64,000 bases of DNA from Reticulitermes speratus. Lineage: Eukaryota > Arthropoda > Insecta > Blattodea > Rhinotermitidae. Numbering within the stretch: position 1 is the stretch's first letter; each line of letters starts with the position of its first letter. The notes below the pieces were generated by a model that made no database searches, was not told the origin of the DNA, and saw nothing but the letters and a program-made list of their open reading frames with translations. Location of the stretch: positions 15,121,936-15,185,935 of the forward strand of contig JAJKFL010000008.1 in NCBI GenBank assembly GCA_021186555.1. Direction: 5' to 3'. Below are positions 54,936 through 64,000 of this stretch, piece by piece. Position numbers and translations under genes: made by a program.

Positions 54936-55247
54936 TTACCGGATTAAACTTACATACTTTTGTAATATCTAAGTACTAAAATTTTTAAAAACACTTTTAA
55001 GCAAATTAATAACCAGCGTAATATAGCATCTGCTTTAACACAAACAAATCTATGCTTTGGGTTCATCGTATGTATGTATGTATGTATGTATGTATGTATG
55101 TACGTATGTATGTATGTGTTCCGTGTGATCCTCGCAATAAAGAGCAGTTACATTTCACTACGTGGCATTAACCAGATCCTTCTTATAACTGAGACTCATT
55201 CTGTTCATTGTTAGCCAGACACTTAACTTTAAACACTATTTATATAC
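54936..55247. repeat. (TATG)n microsatellite at 55069-55118
   Basis: About twelve TATG units with one TACG. The surrounding sequence is unassigned. Confidence 0.9.
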
Positions 55248-57362
55248 ATTAAAACTTTGGGGTTACTGTGTCCCATTTGCGAGCCACGTTAACATTTTGG
55301 ATAAAGAAGTCCTTGGCATTTGTATCAAAGAGTACAAACTCCGAAAGCCATAATCTGAAGTCGTTTACACATAAAAGACGAGGAAAAGAACGAACAGAAA
55401 GAGAAAGATTTCCAGAGATACAGGTTGTGAGACACATGACCGACCTAGTTTGTTCCTTTGCCTTTTTATCTATGGCGGTCAGATCCATTACTCAGAGTTG
55501 GCCACGACAGGAGGTGAGTATAGGTAACAAAAGAAAACTGTGTTTGTTCCCAGTGTGGCAATATGTCAACTAGAAAACTAACTTCATTCCCATGTTTCTT
55601 TTCTTTGCTTTTTATCGCTCGTATTTCGTTTCTCGAGTTCTCCCGACTGCACGTTAGATGAAGCAATACTTCACCGAGCACAGATTCCTGCCCCCGCACA
55701 CCTCGGGTACAGCCTCTAGCTGCTCAAGTTCCGTCCCTGTAACTTTCTACTTCCTGAAATGTGAATTGTACGAGTATGATGGAGATGCTGACGGTCATGA
55801 CAAACAATATTCCGCGTAATATTCGTTATAATAAGAGTAAAAATATAATAAAATCCTCTCTACTACAACATACGTCAATAATGAGTTACATTCCATCTGG
55901 GGACATTCTATACCTCCTTCTTCAGAGTCGACATGGATAATAAATGTGAGTCGCTAACACGCCCTACATATAAACACATCTTCCTATCAGCATAATTACT
56001 CTTCCTGATTAGCGCAATAGGAAACAGGACGGCCGGAGTCAAACTCAGCGGTCAACAGTCCCGCTGTAGTTCTGATACTTGAAGGCTTCAGAAACATAGA
56101 CATTATTTTATCTGATAAAACGCATCACACTTATATCAGAACGTTTTGCGTGACGGCAGGGTGCGCAGCGTTCGCTGCTATTCTTCGCTGCCGTGAGTCG
56201 GGGTCCACGCGTTTAGATTTTTATTCACCATATTTACAGAAGGTGCTGTAAGCGGTTTCCTTCGGCTTGCAGACATGTCAGATACAACAAACACTCCGTC
56301 CGTTGCACACTGAAATTACGCTGCTTTTATAAATTAAGCGAGCCGACGGGAAATAACTAGCGACAGTTGTCAGATAAAATAATGCCCCTATATCATATAA
56401 GCAAAATAACAAAATAGCAATGATAGATAATATGTGTAATGAGAAGTCCGGATCTGAATATTAAGACTATGGTCACGTGTGATATGACACCGTACACTAG
56501 GGTAGAAGATTAGCGACGTTACGAAGGAATCTGCTGTCTCCACATTCGGGGCAGAAGAAGACATGATATCCGAAGATTCCTCCCTCCCCACATATCCAGC
56601 TCTGACGAATTCTCGTGACGTGCCTACAGATCTAAAGTTTAGGAGGAACCCATATCGAAGAAGCAGGTTCTTCTGTTTGGTAAATATTCACCAAACTGCA
56701 AGGCATCATCTCCGGGAAGAAAGCAACCGCTATAATGACCGAGATGACAGCCTGAAATATAAGTACCTGAATGTTGTTTATGTTACAATCCTGAAGCTAG
56801 TACATGTCGCAATTTGCCTTAGGAAATAACCGAGGATTATCGTTTTCTTTACTAAGGGATGACGTGTTAGGAACTTCAGTCGTCAACAAGGTGAGAGATG
56901 ATATGTATGCAACCAGAAAGAAGAGGAAGACCTGCATCTCCGCTAAAATCCCTCTGTGTATCCACATGTTCTGTATATGTTTGTAGACTACATAACACAG
57001 AGTGAGACGTCACCACAACACCGTGGTTCATATACGTATACACAGCTATGTCATCAGTGAGATTGCATGTGATCACAGTAGCGAGTCGTGTAAGGCTATG
57101 AATAAAGATACTATCCCCAGTTCCAGTCTTTGGGACTGATGAAGCAAGAGGAGAATCCTATAGCCTGAGATCTGAACCACATATCTTCTAAACATGAAAC
57201 AGTACAGGAGTGCTATTCACTTTACTACGGCGTTTACTCCTCTATGCACTTAGAATGATCTACACTACTGAAATGTCTAAATCCCCCACAAACCCTCTGT
57301 GTGTATAATCTGCACAGTAATTCACATCAAGTTAGATATAAATGGAGTATAGGAGTTAAATC
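55248..57362. other. no recognisable gene
   Basis: Frames at 55268-55573 (+), 55249-55488 (-), 55466-55699 (-) and 56563-56829 (+) are unassigned. No SINE or LINE wording was found. Confidence 0.35.
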
Positions 57363-57803
57363 TTGCAAAGGGTTCCTATTGTATTGCAGGCACTATCAAA
57401 GTTCTGTCCGTGTTTCACATTGAAGACTGCTCAACAAGTAGAAAAAGTTGTATGTAAACTGAATACAGTGATGCATTGCTCCCACGTCACCAAAAGCACC
57501 ATTGTTACTGCGAACAATGCTCCTGAAAGAGAGAGTGGACAGACATTCTGTATGGATGTCAGGCAGAATTATCAAATGCCTTCAGGTATCAGCTCCAGCT
57601 CACACAAAGCTTTGCTTTTTACTTCCTCTTTGACTATACAACTGAGAATGGAAAGTTATACAAAACACAAGAGTTCTCTGAAACATCATTGCGGGTACAC
57701 GGAATCAGGAAATTCAGCCAATATTCAACGGTTTCGAAGGATTCTGTTTGAGTATCCGGGTTTGAATAATGCTCCGAAGCTCAGATATTTGGCGCTATCT
57801 TAA
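57363..57803 (+). CDS. unassigned 146-codon ORF
   Basis: The longest plus-strand ORF. It begins MQRVPIVLQALSKFCPCFTL, contains SSSSHKALLFTSS and ends LNNAPKLRYLALS. There is no signal peptide, repeat or motif I can name, and no neighbouring exon. In 64 kb of AT-rich DNA a frame of this length can arise by chance. Confidence 0.15.
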   Translation: MQRVPIVLQALSKFCPCFTLKTAQQVEKVVCKLNTVMHCSHVTKSTIVTANNAPERESGQTFCMDVRQNYQMPSGISSSSHKALLFTSSLTIQLRMESYTKHKSSLKHHCGYTESGNSANIQRFRRILFEYPGLNNAPKLRYLALS

Positions 57804-57887
57804 GTAGTATTTTTGTAACACACAGGTCACAAACAGGTATAAAGAAAACTGTGCAGGGTTTCAAAACGGCGCAATTAACTCCAACAA

Positions 57888-58265
57888 ACAAAATATTTCT
57901 TGAGAAGCTGATAATTGCCGAGTCTGTCAACGAATTCCCCGCGTTTTATGGAACCCGAAAGTTAATCTCCATGTTCACAAAAGGCGACCACTGGACCCTA
58001 TCACATAAGCCGGATGAATTCAATCCACATCCTCATATCCTATTCAACTAAGGTACAATTTAACATGATCCCATACATGACTAGGTCTCCCAACTAGTCC
58101 ATTTCCTCCACGTTTTCTGACTAACGTTATTTTTATAAATTTCATATTTATTCCATGCTTGCTACATGCCTAAGCACTGCCTGTCTTATCCGCCTACACT
58201 TGACTCCCCTGATAACACTCTGTAAGGAGTACCAACTGTGAAGTTTCTCATTTTGCAATTCTATC
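57888..58265 (-). mobile_element. LINE 3' fragment, antisense
   Basis: TTTCTTGAGAAGCTGATAAT, GCGTTTTATGGAACCCGAAA, CCACTGGACCCTATCACATA, ATGCTTGCTACATGCC and GTGAAGTTTCTCATTTTGC. Diverged in its 5' part. Confidence 0.8.
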
Positions 58266-58344
58266 CAACCTTGTTCATTTAATTTTTCTCTGAATTTAAA
58301 ACGTGCCAATTTGGTTTTTAGGTCATTATTTGGGTCCTCAGTGT

Positions 58345-58394
58345 CCACCCTGATGATTGGGACAAAGAAGGTCTCCGAAACATCGCTTTTGGTC
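58345..58394 (+). ncRNA. hammerhead-like motif, degenerate
   Basis: CUGAUGA, then UU, stem II GGGAC/GUCUC (one wobble), an unpaired C, GAAAC; downstream GGU could pair with ACC upstream as a three-pair stem I. Stem III and the cleavage site do not fit well. Confidence 0.35.
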
Positions 58395-59481
58395 AACAAC
58401 CGCTGCAGCTGATAGCCCGAGGAGAGATCTAATAAATATGTTCTCCACGAAGGCTTCACATTCACAATTTTCACCCCCTATTACTGCCTTCATTTTAGGT
58501 ACACTCACTTAAACAACCCGCACTCAATCACTCTTAGCATCCGTTCCTTCCTTAAGATGACCAACTGAACCTCAGTCTCACACAAAATGAAAAACAAGCG
58601 TGCTTGCGACGCTCACGGTACATGAACAGCAACAGCTATTACGTCAAATGAAATGATGCCGGCCAAGTAAATATTACTCAGTACAACAAAATTCTTCATG
58701 TTCTCATTTGGCATCATTACGCCAAGCCATGGTTTTAAGAGTAAAGTTAACCGTCTTCGTAAGTACTACGCCACGAAGATATATAATGCGTTAATTTCAC
58801 GTATTCGTAACTCTGTCGCCAGATGAAGTGATCATGATTACGGTCTTATCATTTTCTCCCAGCAGTAGCGTCCCTCGTAACCACTGAGTAGCAAACTGGC
58901 TGTGCATAAAAGTGGGTAGAAAATGCTGAATTCACTTACACGTCATAACACTGATATAAAGTTTGCGGTTTCGATAACATATTTTGAATATAAAGTTGTG
59001 AAAATCATTACCGGTTAACATTTCAAGTATATAACCTCAAAAACAAAATTTGTCTTCTTATTCCTCTCCCCGTCTTCTTCCTCATCTTTAAAGGATAAGG
59101 ACCTGGCATACCCCGCTTCAAACCTCTTTCTCAAAAAGCAAACCTTTATAAACATTAGCTGCGTTCCCTTGGGTAAGGCGACACCTCCACCTACACAGAC
59201 ACACACAGCTCAGGAAAACGTTGACGAATGTACATTACGTATTCTCAATTCTTCAATTTATTTTACGCTTCATAGAGCTTCTAGGAAATTCACAGTGCCA
59301 ATGTTTGTTTATTCTATTACTAACCTGCAGCGATCTAATATATGATTAAAATTTTGTAATAAGATTTATCAGTGATTATTAGATACATAATCGGCTTAGA
59401 ACGTTTGTTTTTTCGCTTAACTTTAATTTCTACTATTTCCTATACCGATGGTGATTTTGTGCAAAAAATGTACAACTGTAC
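58395..59481. other. no recognisable gene
   Basis: Unassigned. 58741-58880 (GTACTACGCCACGAAGATAT) faintly resembles a SINE-C body. Confidence 0.35.
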
Positions 59482-59786
59482 CCTCAGTAGGCGTACGAGG
59501 TGGCGCAGTTGGTTGAGTCACTGCGCTACAAGCCGGAACGTCTCGGGTCCCTTTCCCGATGTGGTCATTGGGATTTTTCACTTACTTAATCCTTCCGGCC
59601 TCCTCAGCCTCTAGCAAATGAGTACCAGAGATCACTCCTGGGGGTGAAGGCGGCTGGTGCGTAGGGCTGATAACCTTACCACCTTCATGTGCCGACTGTT
59701 TAGAAATTCTGGAAGCCTCAACCTTTTGGAGCCCTAAGGGCCTGTCTAGGCCAGTAATGGTATAGCTTTACCTTTACCTCAGTAGG
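59482..59786 (+). mobile_element. SINE-D with perfect target-site duplication
   Basis: Body 59492-59776. The head CGAGGTGGCGCAGTTGGTTG followed by TCGGGTCCCTTTCCCGATG is tRNA-like, with a weak B box. The body TGAAGGCGGCTGGTGCGTAG, GGGCTGATAACCTTACCACC leads to GGCCTGTCTAGGCC. The 3' end AGCTTTACCTTTACC is the same as SINE-C's. CCTCAGTAGG at 59482-59491 and 59777-59786 is the target duplication. Confidence 0.92.
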
Positions 59787-60825
59787 AATGCAGTACATTA
59801 TTTCTTGCCATTATTCAGTAGTTGGATATTGGATTTTTCTGTATGACATTCATTCCAGTAATTCACACAATGTTATCAATAATGTTACTTATGCTCTACA
59901 CAGCTGTCATTTCTCTTCTCTTATTATACGTAATGCAGCTTTTCTACTGCACACGTTATATAGCAGATGATAGGTGTGAACGATAAATTTGGAAAAAATC
60001 TGGAAAAGAAGAATGTAAGCAATGCATTTTCTGAATTCACCGGTAATTGCATGTCAACTTCGTTTGGTAAAAAGTGACAATGTCTTCACAGTTAATGCTG
60101 AAGCCGCTAGCTTTAGTTACACACAGGCAAAAACTAAAGATTTCAGCCTAATATAAAATTCGGTTCTCGTCTCCGTTCAGAAAATAACCAATGGAGCGTG
60201 CCTTTGCAACCCGCATTTCTCTTTCCGTCTAAAGTTTGTGGTGTAGGGATGTAGCAAGGCCTCTCCACTCTGTTATTGATTGATACCACCCCCTCGAGGC
60301 ACACCATGTGGCCAGCACATCTGTACTGCACTTAACATCCATCACAATCTTCCTCGAGATGATCAAGTGCTGTCAAGCGGGCTGCTGCTCATATCAGGGG
60401 TATCATAGGACGGACAACAGTATGTTGTCGTGTAACAGAAATGAGTCCAACAATTCATCTAAACTGCTAGGCTCCAGGCGGAGCAAATAATTTTAATACA
60501 ATTGTGCCACATTACATTTAGGGAATGCACAGTGTTCAGAATCTGAAACGTAGTGACAAGACCGCCCAACGAAACTGACAGACAAAAACGTTTTACGTCT
60601 CACGAAAGGATTTAATTGTGAATTGTAAATTAGAGGGACTAAGGCGAATACAGCCGTGACCTGACACAGTCGTTTCTCTCAAAGGCGTTCACCTCTGTTA
60701 AGAGGCAGAAGACAACATACATCAAAGTAGGCGATTTGGAGTACAGATCCAGTAACAATAAGATTACGAACGAAGAACTGAAACAGGTGTTAACAGCGAG
60801 CGTCACATTCTTCTTTGATAGCCTG
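59787..60825. other. no recognisable gene
   Basis: Unassigned. Confidence 0.4.
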
Positions 60826-60870
60826 AAGGTCGCCTGGCTAGTCAAGATATTCTGCTTCCTTTATGTAATA
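60826..60870 (-). mobile_element. short LINE 3' remnant
   Basis: GGCTAGTCAAGATATTCTGC then TTCCTTTATGTAATA resembles CAGCTAGTCAAGAAATTCCC then TTTTATGGAA of the antisense LINE. Only about 45 bp. Confidence 0.35.
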
Positions 60871-63210
60871 ATAAAGTGAAATTTCTTACAAAGGAGATCT
60901 CCAAATTTGAAGAACGTAACCCTGAAACACAAAATATTTAGCAGCTGATAAGAAAATTTAATGTAAGGGGAATTAAACGATGGTCCGTCGGTGAATAACT
61001 TTCAGGGCATACATTTTGCGTTTGTCATATTCAACACCAAGACGAACAGTTTACATTTACTTCTGTTGGCATTCCGCTACTTTTAGTCATAGTACCCGCC
61101 AAGTTTTGGCATTTAACATGCTATGAGGGATGAGCCTGTTTATTCCCTGTTGATATCAGTCCGTGTCCTGTGTTATCAGCCATCGTATCAAAACTTTCTC
61201 CAGCTTACGATCGCATTTAATGTGGAGCCACCAAGATTTCGTTTCAGTGCTCGAAACATTACAATCGCTTGAATTTAAATTCTCCTTAAACGAATATAAT
61301 CACAATCAGTGTAGGTTTTTTAGTTCCGAAATCATACGCCATGTTAACTCTTCTCTCATCAACCATCATAATATTCATCTGAATAGCAGAGCTAAAGTGA
61401 GTTGCAGAAACAGAACACTTGGGCGCATTACAAACATTTTTGATGCAACAAGATCATGGATTTTTATACTCTCGTTACGTTCGAGCTTCATTCACAGCTA
61501 TCGCCTGCACTGGTATGTTTAGACTGCAAGCCCGACAAACGAGTCGGAGAAGTTGCCGCATCAGCACGGGTGGCTAAAGAAAACTTTTGAAGAATTAACT
61601 GAAGAAAGAACAGCTTAATGAATGACTGAATTGCTTTACAATGGTTACTGTATTTTAATTTCACATGTACTTTAGTTACAGGGATTATCATAAAATGTTT
61701 GACGTGTTGCTCAGTACGTATTGAGGAATAGGTTCAGGGTTGGACAATCGAGGATCAGCGTTCATTCCCGGCAGCAAAAAGGATTTGTAGGCGCGTTCGC
61801 AAAATTCCGAAAAGCGACTATTAGCTTCGTCAGGTCTGTCCGTCTGTCCGCATGGCACTATTCGGCTCCCACTGGATGGATTTCCATGAAATTTGATATT
61901 TGAGTGTCTTTCGAAAATCTGTCGACAAAATTCAAGTTTCATTACAATCTGACAAGAATAACGGAGACTTTATATGGAGACCTACGCACATTTATGACAA
62001 TATCATTCTTCTTAGAATGATGTATCAGTCAAAAGTTGTAGAAAAAATCAAAACACACAATTTATGTTCAATAACTTTTTTCCCCCAAAATCGAGCCGTT
62101 TATGAGATAATGTGGATAAATATGATACAGCCATACAGGCCACTTTGCATGCTTCATAACTAAGGCTACAGACACGTTATACGTACATTGCCTCTCTTGT
62201 AAGTAATGAAAACATCCTTCTCTCAAGTATGACCTGAATTCCTATATGGCACCTAAATTAATTTTAGGCTATAAATGTTCACTATTTCCTATTAACGTAC
62301 AATATATTTTCATATAATCTGTCCTCTGAATCGTTTCCGCTACAATTGAATAGCGACAGAGTGTTCTGTGTAAGTTTATATGTTAAACAGAATTAACTAG
62401 GAAATATACATGAAGTAAGAGCGATGGAAGGCCAAAGGAGATTACATGTGCTTTAAGAGGGATTCGAAAAGAGAGTGCATTGGGCCAGTACTTTCTGAGA
62501 GAGAAAAGTGAAGACAAACAAATGGCAGGAGCCTTATCCGTAACAAAAACAGCAGCTAAAGTCTTTTATTCCAAGCGAGTTCCCCTTACAGGCCGGTTCA
62601 TTGGGAAGTCGTGTTTAAATTGCTGGGAGCGGCGAGTGGATAAATGCAGGCCTGAAGTAAAAATACATATATGTTTTAAAAGCTAAGGTGGTACTTTTAA
62701 TTAAGATTTTCCGCAAGATTCCGAAACTGGTCAAGTGCTGGCTTTTTAAAAGTCTTTACACTAGTACCACCCAACATAAAAGTTTGGAAACAGAATATAG
62801 TTGTTCTTTGTGCACATAACAGTATAGACCCTACGTAAGGTGTTAAATGTATCAGAACATTGAACACCGCCAATGCTTCAGCCCACTAACATACGTGACT
62901 CTTAGCCCCTTACATCAAACGTCCATTAGCACACAGAAGTATGAGCTGGCCGAAATTTTATAATTTACCTAGCCTGGCCCGATCCGAGGAAAACTCGGCC
63001 CGACCCAGCAGTTTGCCTTCAAAGCTGTTATCCTTGCCCAACTTAAGACAGACTTCCTTTTCTTCGAGCCAAAATGAAGCCCCGTCCGTTTACAATGGGC
63101 ACTGACTATCGTGTCGTTAATACGGTTTCTTTCAATTCAAAAGTGCCAGTATCCTTTTAATTAATTGTTTAGGCTCAAGACGCCGTAAGTATACCTGTCC
63201 ACTGGTATAG
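60871..63210. other. no recognisable gene
   Basis: 61830-61900 (GTCTGTCCGTCTGTCCGCAT, CTGGATGGATTTCCATGAAA) resembles the dispersed repeat at 19803. Frames at 61163-61522 and 61900-62163 are unassigned. Confidence 0.4.
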
Positions 63211-63365
63211 AAAATAAATCAGTATCTGTCTAAACACAACTAAATTCTATTTATTATATAGAACTACATGTTTCAATCTACTCAGGTTATCCTCAGGTCG
63301 AAACATGTAGTTCTATATAATATATTGAATTTAGTTGTGTTTGGGCAGATACTGATTTATATTTT
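63211..63365. mobile_element. palindromic hammerhead element
   Basis: The left arm (AAATAAATCAGTATCTGTC, AAACACAACTAAATTCTA, GAACTACATGTTTC) and right arm (GAAACATGTAGTTC, TTTAGTTGTGTTTGGGCAG, ATACTGATTTATATT) are inverted for about 65 bp around CAATCTACTCAGGTTATCCT+CAGGTC. Same plan as 40185-40436 but with different terminal sequence. Confidence 0.8.
63262..63303 (-). ncRNA. hammerhead-like motif, weak stem II
   Basis: Minus strand: stem I GAC/GUU (one wobble), core CUGAGGA plus an extra U, stem II with only AA/UU, GAAA, stem III C-G plus A-U around AU, cleavage triplet GUA. Confidence 0.45.
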
Positions 63366-63880
63366 GTACAATTAACAAAACAAAGGGATGGCATTCTTTA
63401 AAAATATCTGTCATTATTTCGGCGTTTGAGGAATGGCACGTAGATTCGAACTCCAAATATGTGAGATATTATCTAGAAATATCTTGTGGGAAGGGAGGAG
63501 CTACGAAAATTCTTGAGAATCAAAAGTCTTCACTTTTGCCGGAAACACTACCGAACCCAATTTCCCAAGCTCGTTCTTTAAATAAACTCTCAACTTGCCA
63601 CATTACGTGCACATGCAGTCCCATCGTAATTCGGTGGCCAATTCGCAACGCAAAATTGCGTCACAGCTCATTACGCTAGCGCTTAATTTTCTGGCTCTGC
63701 CACGAGCATCAGGTAAAGGCAATTACGAATAAATGTTTCTTTGCGAGAAATGAATGCCCGGAGAACACCTGAAATCTTCAATATAGACTCTGACTGCTAT
63801 CATTTTAGCGAGCCCCGAATCTATGCTACCAGGCGCAGGCCCATATCAACACAAATTATTTCCGTGAGACGGCGCCGTAT
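63366..63880. other. no recognisable feature
   Basis: Unassigned. Confidence 0.4.
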
Positions 63881-63883
63881 AAA

Positions 63884-63960
63884 GTCAAACCTCTCTTCAA
63901 CGGAACCTCGGCACAACGGAAACCCGCATTTAGCGGAAAAAAATTACAGTCCCAAGGATA
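63884..63960 (+). mobile_element. possible pogo/Tigger-like transposon end
   Basis: AGTCAAACCTCTCTTCAACG, GAACCTCGGCACAACGGAAA, CCCGCATTTAGCGG contains repeated AACGG(A) phrases, like the terminal inverted repeats of pogo/Tigger-type elements (CAGTnnAACCTCnnTATAACGGA...). TATAA just before it could supply the TA target. The rest would lie beyond the window. Confidence 0.4.
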
Positions 63961-64000
63961 TAAGAGTCTCGAGGATCAAGACTTCAAGTACCTGTATGAA

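Noticed and set aside
57135..57170. Hammerhead motif at GGGACTGATGAAGC
   Set aside because: CUGAUGA is present, but there is no GAAA at the right distance (GGAGAAUCC instead) and no stem II.

Overview
The window is 64 kb of AT-rich eukaryotic DNA packed with repeats. It has no recognisable host gene: no long conserved ORF, no convincing exon chain, no rRNA and no functional tRNA gene. The retroposons point to an arthropod with a large genome, probably an insect: tRNA-headed SINEs, a non-LTR retrotransposon ending in the peptide [12 protein letters not shown], and Penelope-type hammerhead motifs. The order or species cannot be read from this sequence. Most short ORFs here are chance frames, or translations of SINEs, satellites or the antisense strand of LINE fragments.

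Layout. 1-374 is a 32-bp satellite with a 160-bp higher-order repeat, cut by the window edge. 1.5-5.4 kb holds a SINE-A, a SINE-B, a decayed retrotransposon C-terminus and a hammerhead motif. 6.3-7.8 kb has an inverted-repeat element with its own target-site duplication and hammerhead core, a second hammerhead copy and a 66-bp tandem repeat. 9.18-10.18 kb is a composite 33/47-bp satellite. 10.8-16.3 kb carries diverged SINEs, a fold-back, a LINE fragment and a young SINE-A. 20.2-25 kb has several LINE remnants (one sense copy with the reverse-transcriptase C-terminus), a seven-copy 80-bp array and two fold-backs. 28-38 kb carries SINE-A, -B and -C copies, including a SINE-A nested inside a SINE-B, plus a 31-bp array rich in CACGTG. 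39.4-42.8 kb is a 1,695-bp tandem duplication with no difference found by eye; each unit contains a LINE fragment, SINE-B pieces and a 250-bp palindrome with two divergent hammerhead motifs. 43.6-59.8 kb has more LINE and SINE copies, another palindromic hammerhead element and a SINE-D. The right end holds a further palindrome (63.2 kb) and a possible pogo/Tigger-like transposon end (63.9 kb).

Five SINE families are named here for convenience only. A has a tRNA-Leu/Ser-like head. B has the head GCCGTGCCATGGCTCAGG. C ends in CTTTACCTTTACC. D ends in the same tail behind a different head. E is an older family recognised by GGCCGCTTCCTTC. Several copies keep target-site duplications of 9-14 bp, so their ends are certain. 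The commonest element is one LINE family, seen mostly as 3' fragments.

The strongest lead is the set of about a dozen short motifs of the form CUGANGA-U-stem II-GAAA-short stem III-UH-stem I. They lie in palindromic elements that share the terminal sequence CCAACAAATGCAC. Stem I and stem II covary between copies, as expected of hammerhead ribozymes of the kind described in Penelope-like elements and retrozymes. Every copy has an extra U between the core and stem II, so whether any of them cleaves is unknown.
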